Source of the DNA: Nitratireductor indicus C115
GTDB lineage: Bacteria; Pseudomonadota; Alphaproteobacteria; Rhizobiales; Rhizobiaceae
NCBI RefSeq assembly: GCF_000300515.1
Contig: NZ_AMSI01000002.1
Span: 62,001 to 126,000, forward strand
DNA: 64,000 nt
Reading direction: 5' to 3'
Made by a program: the position numbers and the translations under genes. The notes beneath the pieces were generated by a model that did not search any database, was not told the DNA's origin, and saw only the letters and a list, made by a program, of their open reading frames with translations. Below are positions 38,550 through 48,143 of this stretch, piece after piece. The first letter of the stretch is position 1, and every line of letters begins with the position of its first letter.

Positions 38550-39366
38550 CGTCCTGCGCTGCAGCTTTGCCGCGCAAAGGCAGCGTGAAATGCCGTCTGT
38601 CGCGGCCACGCACGAATTCAACGAGATCGGCGACAAGCGCGGAAGAGGGAAAGGCCTTCTCCACGGCCGCCGCATTGTCTTCCAGCGAACTTCCTTCTGC
38701 GAAGATCATCCGATAAGCCTTGCGCAGGGCCATGATGTCGTCACGGGCCATGCCCGAGCGCTTGAGACCAACAATGTTCAGGCCGCGCAGACAGGCGCGG
38801 TCGCCAACGGCCATGCCGTAGGGAATGACGTCGCCGACCACGGCCGCAAACCCGCCAAGAAATGCGTGATGGCCGACCCGCACGAACTGATGAACCGCCG
38901 AATAGCCGGACATGATGACATGATCGCCGATTTCGGCATGACCGCCAAGCCCGGCATAATTGGCCATGGTGACGTGATTGCCCACGGCACTGTCATGAGC
39001 CACGTGCGAATAGGCCATGAAAAGACCGTGGGAACCTACCGTCGTCTTGCCGCGGCTCGTATCCGTTCCCGCGTGAAAAGTGACGCCTTCTCGGATGACG
39101 CAGCTCTCGCCGACTTCAAGCGTGCTATGGCCGCCCTTGTGCTTGAAGTTCTGCGGCGGCGCTCCGAGCACCGCCTGCGGAAAGACCTGGCAGCCCTTGC
39201 CGAGCGTGGTATCGCCCATGATGGTGACATGCCCGATCAACTCCACATCGTCATGCAGCTTGGCAGCGCTCGAGACATGGCAAAACGGCCCAATCTTCAC
39301 ACCAGCGCCGAGTTCGGCGCCCGGTTCGATGATGGCCGATGGGTGAATAAAGGTCTCGCGCGCCAT
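38536..39366 (-). CDS. lpxA: UDP-N-acetylglucosamine O-acyltransferase
   Basis: This 276-residue enzyme performs the first step of lipid A synthesis. It is a left-handed parallel beta-helix of hexapeptide repeats (FIHPSAIIEPGAELGAGVKI onward). The catalytic His lies in the conserved YSHVAHDSAVGNHV near residue 120, followed by the C-terminal helical domain. Its last 14 bases overlap lpxI. Upstream, towards fabZ, lies a 114-base gap holding a TAGAGC-type repeat. Confidence 0.96.
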   Translation of the reverse strand: MARETFIHPSAIIEPGAELGAGVKIGPFCHVSSAAKLHDDVELIGHVTIMGDTTLGKGCQVFPQAVLGAPPQNFKHKGGHSTLEVGESCVIREGVTFHAGTDTSRGKTTVGSHGLFMAYSHVAHDSAVGNHVTMANYAGLGGHAEIGDHVIMSGYSAVHQFVRVGHHAFLGGFAAVVGDVIPYGMAVGDRACLRGLNIVGLKRSGMARDDIMALRKAYRMIFAEGSSLEDNAAAVEKAFPSSALVADLVEFVRGRDRRHFTLPLRGKAAAQDDDED

Positions 39367-39378
39367 GATATTCCTGAC

Positions 39379-39411
39379 TAGAGCATCTTGCGGTCAGGTG
39401 AGTTCACCTGA
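39379..39411 (+). repeat. TAGAGC-type intergenic repeat, copy 2 (fabZ-lpxA gap)
   Basis: It begins TAGAGCATCTTGCGG and continues into a perfect palindrome, TCAGGTGA-GT-TCACCTGA (39394-39411). It shares its opening with the copies at 12177 and 46629. The rest of the 114-base gap shows nothing else. Confidence 0.65.
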
Positions 39412-39480
39412 GATGGCATAAATGCAGATAAAACGATTGGCAGCATCGCTTCGTCGCATCCCGCGAAAGGATGAAACGAA

Positions 39481-39954
39481 CTAACTTGCCTGTTCGACCG
39501 ACATCATCGCCGAAATTGTTGCCTCGGCAACCTTGCCGCCGTCGACCTTGGCCTCGCATTCGAATTTCCAGATGCTGCCGCGCTGCTTGATCTTCTTGAC
39601 GTGAATTTCAAGCCGGTCGCCCGGTATCACGGGCTTGCGGAATTTCGCACCATCAATTGTCATGAAATAGACGAGAGCAGGACTGTCATCGCCTGCATTG
39701 TTGATGCAGATCGCACCCGCCGTCTGCGCCATGGCTTCGACGATCAGAACACCCGGCATCACCGGTTGCGTAGGAAAGTGTCCGGTGAAATGCGGTTCGT
39801 TGACCGTCACATTCTTGATACCGACGGCGGAACGGTCACCATCGATCTCGATGATCTTGTCCACGAGCAGAAACGGATAGCGGTGCGGCAGAAGACGCAT
39901 CAGATCCAGAATTTCCAGGCTTTCCAGTTGTTGGGTCGCAGACGTTTCGCTCAT
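39481..39954 (-). CDS. fabZ: 3-hydroxyacyl-[ACP] dehydratase
   Basis: This 157-residue hot-dog-fold enzyme dehydrates beta-hydroxyacyl-ACP in fatty acid synthesis and draws on the same hydroxyacyl-ACP pool as LpxA and LpxD. The motif [13 protein letters not shown] (catalytic His) and [17 protein letters not shown] (catalytic Glu) are present. Its ATG overlaps the lpxD stop by four bases. Confidence 0.97.
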   Translation of the reverse strand: MSETSATQQLESLEILDLMRLLPHRYPFLLVDKIIEIDGDRSAVGIKNVTVNEPHFTGHFPTQPVMPGVLIVEAMAQTAGAICINNAGDDSPALVYFMTIDGAKFRKPVIPGDRLEIHVKKIKQRGSIWKFECEAKVDGGKVAEATISAMMSVEQAS

Positions 39955-41009
39955 CCCCGTTCCTCTTTCTTTCTTCGCTTCCCATCCACGAGGCCGCGCA
40001 AAGCCGCAAGCTCGCGGAAGGCTTCCCGCATCGGCTGAGCCGGCGAGCCTGCCCAGCGTTCGCCCGCCGGAACATCCGTCATGACGCCACTGGAAGCGGC
40101 AAGCTGCGCACCGCTACCGATCTTGATGTGATCGGCAATGCCGACGCGACCGCCAAGCATCACGAAATCCCCGAGTGTCACCGATCCTGAAAGCCCGCAA
40201 TGCCCCGCGATCACGCAGCTGCGGCCGATCTTCACATTGTGAGCGACCTGCACGAGATTATCGATCTTGGTACCTTGCCCGATGATCGTGTCCGTAAGCG
40301 CTCCCCGGTCGACGGTCGTATTCGCGCCGATTTCGACATCGTCCTGAACGACGACACGCCCGATCTGGGGAATCTTTTCCAGCCCCTTGGGGCCTGGCAG
40401 ATAGCCGAACCCGTCCTGCCCGATGCGTACGCCGGCGTGGATGATCACCCGGTCACCGATCATGGCGCATTGCACGCTCGCCCCGGGGCCGACATAGCCG
40501 TCACGGCCGATACGCGTCCCCTCGCCGATCACCGCATTCGGTGCAATCACCGTGCCGCGCCCGATCATGGCCTTAGCACCGATCACGGCGCCGGCCTCCA
40601 CGATGACGCCCTCCTCCAGAACAGCATCGTCTGCGATTGCCGCCCGCGGCGAAATACCGGTTTGACCGGTTACCGACCCAAGCCTGATGGCAGTCGGAAA
40701 CAGGAGGCGGGCCACCGTGTTGAACGCAGCCTGCGCCCGGCCCGCGCTGAGTGCGGCCACGCCTTCGGGAACGAGCGAGACAAGGTCCTGCGGACACAGG
40801 ACGGCTGACGCGGACGTGTTTTGAAGGAGATGCGCGTTGCGCTTGCCATCGATGAAAATCAGCGCACCAGCCGCGCCCTCGAAGGCGGCGGCGACGTGAT
40901 CGATAACGATGTCGGCATGGTCTGGGTTGGCGAGCGTCGCGCCGGTAAGCGAAGCGACCTCACCTGCCGTAATGGCGCGTGCCGGTGCAAAAAAATCCGG
41001 GTCCTTCAT
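39951..41009 (-). CDS. lpxD: UDP-3-O-acylglucosamine N-acyltransferase
   Basis: This 352-residue enzyme adds the second acyl chain in lipid A synthesis. The N-terminal uridine-binding domain covers residues 1-100, and hexapeptide repeats follow (from about residue 110). [20 protein letters not shown] holds the catalytic His near residue 255. The ATG is preceded by GGAAGG. A double hairpin separates it from bamA upstream; the skp/ompH gene often found between them is missing here. Confidence 0.96.
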   Translation of the reverse strand: MKDPDFFAPARAITAGEVASLTGATLANPDHADIVIDHVAAAFEGAAGALIFIDGKRNAHLLQNTSASAVLCPQDLVSLVPEGVAALSAGRAQAAFNTVARLLFPTAIRLGSVTGQTGISPRAAIADDAVLEEGVIVEAGAVIGAKAMIGRGTVIAPNAVIGEGTRIGRDGYVGPGASVQCAMIGDRVIIHAGVRIGQDGFGYLPGPKGLEKIPQIGRVVVQDDVEIGANTTVDRGALTDTIIGQGTKIDNLVQVAHNVKIGRSCVIAGHCGLSGSVTLGDFVMLGGRVGIADHIKIGSGAQLAASSGVMTDVPAGERWAGSPAQPMREAFRELAALRGLVDGKRRKKEERG

Positions 41010-41020
41010 GAAAACCTTCC

Positions 41021-41072
41021 GTCCGGGCCCAAGGGGCCCGGACCACTAGGAGCGCCCGAAAACGGTCGGGCG
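41021..41072 (-). terminator. Two tandem hairpins between bamA and lpxD
   Basis: GTCCGGGCCC / GGGCCCGGAC (41021-41043, 3-base loop) and CGCCCGA / TCGGGCG (41053-41072 region, 6-base loop) stand side by side directly after the bamA stop codon. Neither has a T-tract, so they could be partial terminators, mRNA-stabilising ends or processing sites inside the cluster. Confidence 0.5.
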
Positions 41073-41073
41073 A

Positions 41074-43425
41074 CTAGAACCGCGTGGAGATGCCGAAGTT
41101 GAAGTTCTGCACCTCGTCCTTGTCTTCCTTCATGACCGGCACGGCGTAGTCGATACGCAGCGGACCGAAGGGCGAAGCCCACAGGAGACCGGCACCCACG
41201 GAAGCGCGCCATTTCAGATCCGTGCCGATGGCACCGGCGACATCGCTGCCGTAAAGCGTCGCTGCGTCGGCAAAGACTGCACCGCGCAGGCCAAGGCTCT
41301 CAGGCAGCATCGGAAGCGGGAACTGCGCCTCGACCGAAGCGTTGAAATAGGTCTTGCCGCCCAGATGATCTCCGGTCGCAGAATCGTAGGGCCCGATACC
41401 ATTGTAGTCGAAGCCGCGAATGATGCGATCATTGCTGGAGAAGTGATCGAACACCCGCAGATCACCCGAAATGGCCTGGATATGACCGGCTCCCACACTC
41501 AACAGACCAACCAGATCAAGCTCGTCGGAGAGCGTCTGGTAATAGGTGCTGCGTGCAGTGGCCTTGATGAACTTGGCGTCACCGCCAAGACCCGCGACCT
41601 CAAGCGTAAGGTTGGCATAAAGACCCGAATGCGGGTTCTTCATGTCATCGATCGTATTGTAGATCAGCGATCCGCTGACGGAGGATTTCTTCCAGGTACC
41701 CTCGCCGATCGCATCCTTAAGCGCAGTGGCAAGGTCACAGCTGGCAGCAGTTATGTCCGCACATTCATCCGTGCCCGTATATTCTTCCTGCGTGTAGTTA
41801 TACGCGATCTGGGTCGACAGAGCTTCGGTGATCGGCAGGCCGAAACGGATAGTGCCACCGGTAATGTCGCGATCATACTTGTCGAAGCTGCGCGTACGCT
41901 TGAAGATGTCGAAACCGGCTGCAATGCGGCGACCGAGGAAATATGGCTCCGTGAAGGACAGCGAATAGTCGCGCGAATCCTGACCGCCACCGGCCGAAAC
42001 GCGGATGAACTGACCACGGCCCAGGAAGTTGCGCTCGGTAATCGAACCTTCGACAGAGAAACCGGCACCGCTGGAATCGGATGCGCCCGTCGAATAACCC
42101 GCGCCGATGGAGAATTCGCCGGTGGACTTTTCCATCACATCCACGACCAGCACCACCTGATCGGGCTGCGATCCCGGCACGGTCGTGATGTTGACGGTCT
42201 GGAAGAAGTTCAGGGCTTCAAGGCGGCGCTTGGCGCGCTGCACGAGCACCTGATTGAAGGCGTCGCCTTCGGAAAGGTCGAATTCACGGCGGGTGACATA
42301 GTCGCGCGTACGCTGATTGCCGCGGATTTCGATGCGCTGGATATAGGCGCGCGGCCCTTCGTCGATCGAATAGACGACGTCGATCTCATGCGTCTCGAAA
42401 TTACGGTCGCCACGCGGCGTAACCTGCGCAAAAGCGTAGCCCTGGCCGGCAACGGTCTCGGTGAGGCCGATGATCGAATCCTCGACATCCTTGGCGCTGT
42501 AGGTGCGGCCCTGACGGGTCTGCAGCTCGGAGCGAAGGGATTCGGAATCGACGCCGGAGATCGTGCTTTCGATGCCGATATTGCCGAAGCGATAGCGCTC
42601 GCCTTCCTCCACGGTGAAGGTCACCGTATAGGCGTTCTCGGCCTCATCCAGATCGGCGGAGGAAGAGATGACGCGGAAATCGGCATAGCCGCGATTATAG
42701 TAGAAGCGACGCAGCGTCTCTTCATCAGCGCGCAGACGATTCTCGTCATAAATGTCGTTGCGCATCAGGAAGGAGAGGAAATTCGACTGCTTCGTGGTGA
42801 TCACGTCGCGCAGGCGACCTGCCCCGAAGGCGCTGTTACCGACGAAGTTGATCGACTTGATCTTGGTGCGGCCGCCTTCCTGAATGTCGTAGATGACATT
42901 CACGCGGCCATCGGCCAGCTCCTGCACCCGGCCTGTCACGGTCGCGTCATCGCGCCCGATGCGGCGGTAGGATTCGCGAATCGTCTCCTCGTCGGCCTGC
43001 ATGATCTGGTTCGAGAAGGACTTGCGCGGCTGAAGCTGCACAGCAGCGGACAGGTTACGGTCCTTGATCTTCTTGTTGCCCTGGAAGATCACCTGATTGA
43101 CGACCGAATATTCCTCGACCGACACGACGAGCGCTCCACCCGACTGGGTGATCGAGACATCCGAGAACAGCCCGGTGCCGAACAGGCGCTTTACTGCCTC
43201 GTTGACATCGTCATTCGAGAACGAGCGGCCCGGACGGATCGCAATGTAGTTGCGAATGGTGTCAGCGTCGACGCGGCGATTGCCTCGAACCTCGATGCGG
43301 CTGACCGTAGCAGCCGTCGCCACCTGCGTGGCGGCGAGTTCAATGGCGATAGCCCCCGTCATCGCCACGCCCGCCGAAAGAGCCACAGCCGAAACGGCGT
43401 TCATAAACCTGGACGTTGCCTTCAT
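41074..43425 (-). CDS. bamA: Outer membrane protein assembly factor BamA
   Basis: This 783-residue Omp85 protein inserts beta-barrel proteins into the outer membrane. A long signal peptide (residues 1 to about 39, ending ATQVATAA) is followed by five POTRA domains (about 43-370; the first begins VSRIEVRGNRRVDADTIRNY). The 16-strand barrel ends in the aromatic signature FNFGISTRF. The length is normal. It lies after rseP with a 215-base gap that may carry its own promoter, and before lpxD. Confidence 0.97.
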   Translation of the reverse strand: MKATSRFMNAVSAVALSAGVAMTGAIAIELAATQVATAATVSRIEVRGNRRVDADTIRNYIAIRPGRSFSNDDVNEAVKRLFGTGLFSDVSITQSGGALVVSVEEYSVVNQVIFQGNKKIKDRNLSAAVQLQPRKSFSNQIMQADEETIRESYRRIGRDDATVTGRVQELADGRVNVIYDIQEGGRTKIKSINFVGNSAFGAGRLRDVITTKQSNFLSFLMRNDIYDENRLRADEETLRRFYYNRGYADFRVISSSADLDEAENAYTVTFTVEEGERYRFGNIGIESTISGVDSESLRSELQTRQGRTYSAKDVEDSIIGLTETVAGQGYAFAQVTPRGDRNFETHEIDVVYSIDEGPRAYIQRIEIRGNQRTRDYVTRREFDLSEGDAFNQVLVQRAKRRLEALNFFQTVNITTVPGSQPDQVVLVVDVMEKSTGEFSIGAGYSTGASDSSGAGFSVEGSITERNFLGRGQFIRVSAGGGQDSRDYSLSFTEPYFLGRRIAAGFDIFKRTRSFDKYDRDITGGTIRFGLPITEALSTQIAYNYTQEEYTGTDECADITAASCDLATALKDAIGEGTWKKSSVSGSLIYNTIDDMKNPHSGLYANLTLEVAGLGGDAKFIKATARSTYYQTLSDELDLVGLLSVGAGHIQAISGDLRVFDHFSSNDRIIRGFDYNGIGPYDSATGDHLGGKTYFNASVEAQFPLPMLPESLGLRGAVFADAATLYGSDVAGAIGTDLKWRASVGAGLLWASPFGPLRIDYAVPVMKEDKDEVQNFNFGISTRF

Positions 43426-43495
43426 TGGGTTTAAAAACCTCTATTCTCTTTTGTCCCCGCGGCGGAAAATCGGCGCATACTGATAGACAGCTACC

Positions 43496-43523
43496 CTAAT
43501 AGCCAGATTTCCCCTACACGCAA
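43496..43523 (-). promoter_or_regulatory. Possible bamA promoter
   Basis: On the minus strand TTGCGT (43523-43518), a 16-base spacer and TATTAG (43501-43496) fit a weak sigma-70 promoter about 70 bases before the bamA ATG. The 215-base rseP-bamA gap contains no other gene. Confidence 0.35.
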
Positions 43524-43640
43524 GCCTTCCGGTTAATTTGCGTTTACGAACCCACACACCGTGGCATTCGGGTCACGCCAAATTCGAAGCCATGGTAAAT
43601 ATCGTCTCAATTTTTACCCATTTCGCCTTTCCCACGTCCT

Positions 43641-44780
43641 TCAGCAGCCAAACAGGTCGTTCCAGAAAACGAATCCCATGAACCCCAGGACCGCCAGGAA
43701 ACCGACGCGGTAAACCGCTTCCGCCAGTTTCTCGGACACAGGACGGCGCATCACAGCTTCTAAGGCGTAGAACAGCAGATGCCCGCCATCAAGGGGGGGG
43801 ATGGGCAAAAGATTAAGAACACCAATGCCGACCGACAATAAAGCCACCAACTGAATCAGCCATTCAAAGCCCTTCTGCGCCGCCTTTCCGGCCATGTCCG
43901 CGATTTTCACGGGGCCGCCCAGCTGGCAGCGATCCTCGCGCCCTGCGACAAAGCGCTTCAGAAATTGACCCGTGCGCGCGATCACATAGCCGGTCTCGCG
44001 GACGGCCTCGCCCACGGCCTCAAGAGGGCCGTATTCGACAACCCGCGGCTCTCCCACGGTCTGGTCGTTGACGACGCCGATCACGCCCATGCGCACCGTA
44101 TTGCCCAGCGCGTCCGTCTGTTCCCTCAGAGCAGGAACAACGCTCAGAGGCACTTCCTCGCCATTCCTGTTGACGATGATGGTCAGTTTGTCCCCGGCCC
44201 TGCCGGAAACCAGCCGCTGCACATCGCCGAAGGTCCGAACCTTGGTACCGTCCACAGAAACGAAACGGTCGCCTTTCTCGAAACCGGCACTTGCAGCAGG
44301 ACTGTCCACCTGCACGTCCGCAACCATCGGCTCCATGACGAAGCGGCCGAAAACGCCGAACATCACCGCAAAAACGGCAATGGTAAGCAGAAAATTGGCA
44401 AAGGGCCCGGCCACCACCGTGGCTGCGCGCTTCCACACCGGTTGGGTATGGAACGCGACCTTGCGCTCCTCATCCGACAGGCTTTCGTCCGCCGCAGCAT
44501 CGGGGCTGCTCGTAACGGACATGTCACCCGTGAATTTCACGTAGCCGCCGAGGGGGATGGCCGAGAGCTTCCAGCGTGTGCCGTGCCGGTCGTTGAAACC
44601 GAAAAGCTCGGGCCCGAAGCCGATGGAAAAAGCCTTCACACCGATTCCGCACCAGCGGCCGACCAGATAATGCCCCATCTCGTGAACGAAAACGACAACC
44701 ATCAGCACGAACAGAAACGGAATGATCGTCCCCACGAGCAGGCTTTCCGTGCTGAAGAAGGAAGTCAGGATTTCTGTCAC
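43641..44780 (-). CDS. rseP: RIP metalloprotease RseP (site-2 protease)
   Basis: This 379-residue intramembrane zinc protease cleaves anti-sigma factors and remnant signal peptides. The zinc motif HEMGH is at residues 33-37 within the first helix. One clear PDZ domain spans about 140-215 (ASAGFEKGDRFVSVDGTKV), and the third zinc ligand is in LLPIPPLDGGHLL near residue 325. The start MTEILTSFFSTESLLVG is family-like. It lies after cdsA, with a 229-base gap containing a 24-bp tandem repeat. Confidence 0.95.
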   Translation of the reverse strand: MTEILTSFFSTESLLVGTIIPFLFVLMVVVFVHEMGHYLVGRWCGIGVKAFSIGFGPELFGFNDRHGTRWKLSAIPLGGYVKFTGDMSVTSSPDAAADESLSDEERKVAFHTQPVWKRAATVVAGPFANFLLTIAVFAVMFGVFGRFVMEPMVADVQVDSPAASAGFEKGDRFVSVDGTKVRTFGDVQRLVSGRAGDKLTIIVNRNGEEVPLSVVPALREQTDALGNTVRMGVIGVVNDQTVGEPRVVEYGPLEAVGEAVRETGYVIARTGQFLKRFVAGREDRCQLGGPVKIADMAGKAAQKGFEWLIQLVALLSVGIGVLNLLPIPPLDGGHLLFYALEAVMRRPVSEKLAEAVYRVGFLAVLGFMGFVFWNDLFGC

Positions 44781-44878
44781 GTCTGCTTTGCTCGCTCGTT
44801 TCTGGTTCCGCCGGCCGGGTCGAAGCAGCGATTCCGAGCTTTGACCGGCAGCATGCTTATATTCAACAAGGTGTTCTC

Positions 44879-44926
44879 TTGCACCCTGTGCAACTCACAA
44901 AATTGCACCCTGTGCAACTCACAAAA
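44879..44926. repeat. Perfect 24-bp tandem duplication with nested palindrome
   Basis: Two identical 24-base units lie head to tail (44879-44902 and 44903-44926). Each contains the inverted repeat TTGCAC-CCT-GTGCAA. The pair lies about 100 bases upstream of rseP on the minus strand, in the place where many bacteria carry dxr. It could be a double operator or a recent slippage duplication. Confidence 0.9.
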
Positions 44927-45009
44927 TCCCGCGTTTCACGAATTTACCCGCTGTCCCTTTTGCCAGAACTCCACGCCATCGCGGCAAATCCAAGGCAGTT
45001 CAAGGCTTA

Positions 45010-45863
45010 TCAAAAGCGGAAGAATGCGTGTGCAGGCGTATCAGGCCCAGCGATAAGTGCAGCAATTACATAAAAGACGAGAGCCGCGACCATCAGCCCG
45101 TCGACCCGGTCCATGACGCCACCATGACCGGGGATGAGATTGCTGGAATCCTTCACTCCCTGCCGCCGCTTCAGGGCCGATTCGAAAAGGTCCCCAACCT
45201 CAGAAACAACGGCCAGCAACAGCGCAACGCCCCCCACGATCAGCGCGCCGTAAACCGCTTTGTCATGAAAAGCGAAAGCCACGCCCGCCAGAAGAGCAAA
45301 AAGTGCGCCGCCAATTGCCCCGCTCCAGGTCTTGCCCGGTGAAATTGAGGGAGCAAGCTTGGCCCCTCCGATCGCGCGCCCCGTGAAATAGGCCATTGTA
45401 TCCGTGGTCCAGACGACCGCGAACAGGAAAAGAATGGCCAGAAGCCCCGCGGCATCGCCGCCGCGCAGATAGGCAAGCGCAAGCGCTGGTCCCGCCGCAT
45501 AGGCAAGTCCCGCCGTTGAAGCGAGCCCCGCCCCCGACACCAGCCCATGGGCAGCCAGAAGGACAAGGCCCCCCAAAAGCAGGAGGATGACGGTCGTCGC
45601 TGCTTGCCCAAGCACCATGGCCAACAGGATCACCGCGAGAAGAACCACGGCAATGGCGAGATGCACCGGTGGAACCCGGTCCTGCCGCATGGCCGTCCAC
45701 TCGTAGAAGATCGCAGCAGCGATTGCAGCCGAGAGAATTCGAAAGGCGACCCCACCGAAATACGTGACGATAAGAACCAGCGCCCCGAGAACAAGCGCTG
45801 ACATGATTCGAAGCTGCAGATTGCTGCGCGCAGGCTTTGCGCCCTTGCCTTGCTGCGCCCCGC

Positions 45864-45867
<4 letters not shown>
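45010..45867 (-). CDS. cdsA: Phosphatidate cytidylyltransferase
   Basis: This 285-residue membrane enzyme makes CDP-diacylglycerol, the precursor of membrane phospholipids. It has about eight transmembrane helices, and the C-terminal family signature is complete: [13 protein letters not shown] followed by [16 protein letters not shown] (near residues 225-255). It overlaps the uppS stop codon by four bases. Confidence 0.96.
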
Positions 45868-46580
<713 letters not shown>

Positions 46581-46628
46581 CGAACCGCCTCCATTGTAGC
46601 AGTGCTGCGACTTCCTGTCGGACGCCGC

Positions 46629-46662
46629 TAGAGCATTTTGCAGTCAGGGGGAAATACCTGAC
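46629..46662 (+). repeat. TAGAGC-type intergenic repeat, copy 3 (frr-uppS gap)
   Basis: It begins TAGAGCATTTTGCAG and continues into a hairpin GTCAGG / CCTGAC with an 8-base loop. Together with the inverted GCTCTA at 46727-46732 it forms a 104-base unit bounded by TAGAGC and GCTCTA. Confidence 0.65.
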
Positions 46663-46678
46663 ATCCGCAAAAATGCGG

Positions 46679-46730
46679 AAAACAAAAAGATCGAGCGCCC
46701 TTTGCGCGACCGAGAGGACGCACGGCGCTC
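46679..46730 (-). terminator. Rho-independent terminator of frr
   Basis: On the minus strand GAGCGCC (46730-46724) pairs with GGCGCTC (46699-46693). The T-rich run GATCTTTTTGTTTT follows. The stem begins inside the TAG stop codon of frr. The loop is long (24 bases) but can fold further. Confidence 0.65.
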
Positions 46731-47290
46731 TAGACCTGCATGATCTCTGCTTCCTTGTCCGTAAGAAGCTTGTCGATGGCGGAAATGGTCTCATCCGTCA
46801 TCTTCTGCACGCGATCCGACTGCGAACGCGCGTCGTCCTGACTGATGTCGCCATCCTTTTCGGCCTTTTTGAGATGCTCCATGCCGTCGCGGCGCACATG
46901 CCTAGCGGCAACACGGGCATTCTCGGCATATTGATGCGCGATCTTCACCAGTTCCTTGCGGCGCTCCTCATTGAGCTCCGGCAGCGGGATGCGCAGTGTC
47001 GAACCGTCGACAATCGGATTGAAACCGAGATTGCTTTCACGGATAGCCTTGTCCACGGCCTGGACCATGCTCTGATCCCATACGGCGACGGAAATCATGC
47101 GCGGCTCGGGAACGGACACGGTTGCCACCTGGCTGACCGGCATGCTGGCGCCATAGGCCTCCACATGGATCGGATCGAGCAGGTTGGCCGACGCACGGCC
47201 TGTCCGCAGCGAAGCCAGATCATGCTGGAATGCCGACGCGGCACCGTCCATTCGCCGCTTCAGATCCTTGAAATCAATGCCTTCGGCCAT
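46730..47290 (-). CDS. frr: Ribosome recycling factor
   Basis: This 186-residue protein splits post-termination ribosomes with EF-G. Family blocks are [39 protein letters not shown] and the C-terminal DKEAEIMQV. The start is [16 protein letters not shown]; twelve in-frame codons upstream lie in the pyrH gap. Its TAG stop is the first triplet of TAGAGCGCCGT, a sequence that recurs at the azlD end. Confidence 0.97.
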   Translation of the reverse strand: MAEGIDFKDLKRRMDGAASAFQHDLASLRTGRASANLLDPIHVEAYGASMPVSQVATVSVPEPRMISVAVWDQSMVQAVDKAIRESNLGFNPIVDGSTLRIPLPELNEERRKELVKIAHQYAENARVAARHVRRDGMEHLKKAEKDGDISQDDARSQSDRVQKMTDETISAIDKLLTDKEAEIMQV

Positions 47291-47322
47291 ATCAGATCTC
47301 CTTACGCACCCACACGCTGTTC

Positions 47323-48051
47323 TCAATCGGCGTCATCAGCCACGATCGTGCAATGGCCGCCGCCCTTCAGGATGGCGTTGAAACCACCCTCCTCATGAAT
47401 CGAAAAGACGATTATCGGAATGTGGTTCTCGCGCGCAAGGGCAATTGCCGCCGTATCCATAATCGCCAGATTGTCACGGATAACCTGCGCGTGGCTGACC
47501 CGCTCATAACGCTTGGCATCGGGTTCGCGGCGCGGATCGGCCGTATAGACCCCGTCGACCTGCGTTCCCTTGAACAGCGCATCGGCGCCGATCTCGGCTG
47601 CCCTCAGCGCTGCTGCCGAATCCGTGGTGAAGAACGGATTGCCTGTCCCGCCGGCGAAGATCACCACCTTGCCGGCATTCATATAGGCCATCGCCTGGCG
47701 CTGCGAAAAACTCTCGCAAAGTTCAGGCATGGCAATGGCGGAAAGAACGACCGCATCCACACCGAGCTTTGTCAGGGAGGTGCGCAATGCGAGCGAATTG
47801 ATGACGGTGGCAAGCATGCCCATATGGTCGCCCGTCACCCGGTCGCCGCCTTTCGAGGCAACGGCCACGCCGCGGAAAATATTGCCGCCGCCGATGACGA
47901 CCCCCACCTCGACGCCGAATTTGCGCGCCTCTGCAATGTCAGCCGCGATGCGGTCAACCACGGAAACATCGATCCCGAACCCCTGCTCGCCCATGAGGGC
48001 CTCGCCGGATGCCTTCAACACAACGCGCCGGAAGCGGGGGGTATCGTTCAT
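47323..48051 (-). CDS. pyrH: UMP kinase
   Basis: This 242-residue amino-acid-kinase-fold enzyme phosphorylates UMP to UDP. Motifs are [20 protein letters not shown] at the N-terminus, [10 protein letters not shown] near residue 60, and [20 protein letters not shown] near residue 137. The start is [13 protein letters not shown]; 18 codons upstream are rejected because they run into a long hairpin. It sits between tsf and frr, the conserved order. Confidence 0.97.
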   Translation of the reverse strand: MNDTPRFRRVVLKASGEALMGEQGFGIDVSVVDRIAADIAEARKFGVEVGVVIGGGNIFRGVAVASKGGDRVTGDHMGMLATVINSLALRTSLTKLGVDAVVLSAIAMPELCESFSQRQAMAYMNAGKVVIFAGGTGNPFFTTDSAAALRAAEIGADALFKGTQVDGVYTADPRREPDAKRYERVSHAQVIRDNLAIMDTAAIALARENHIPIIVFSIHEEGGFNAILKGGGHCTIVADDAD

Positions 48052-48083
48052 TGCAAAGTCTCCAATATGCGCACTTGCGTTAC

Positions 48084-48119
48084 ACGAAGGGCGTCGCGTT
48101 GTCACGCGACGCCCTTCGT
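48084..48119. terminator. 16-bp perfect hairpin in the tsf-pyrH gap
   Basis: Arms ACGAAGGGCGTCGCGT (48084-48099) and ACGCGACGCCCTTCGT (48104-48119) pair without mismatch around the tetraloop TGTC. On the minus strand only TGTAACG follows, not a T-tract. It is more likely a processing, stability or partial termination site than a classical terminator. Confidence 0.7.
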
Positions 48120-48143
48120 TATCAACGGCGATACGAATACCGC

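Noticed and set aside
41365-43434. 689-codon open frame on the plus strand
   Set aside because: It is antisense to bamA, whose POTRA and barrel motifs are complete. No ribosome binding site or family features are seen.
44879-44926. Short CRISPR array
   Set aside because: The two 24-base units abut directly with no spacers, and no cas gene is in the window.
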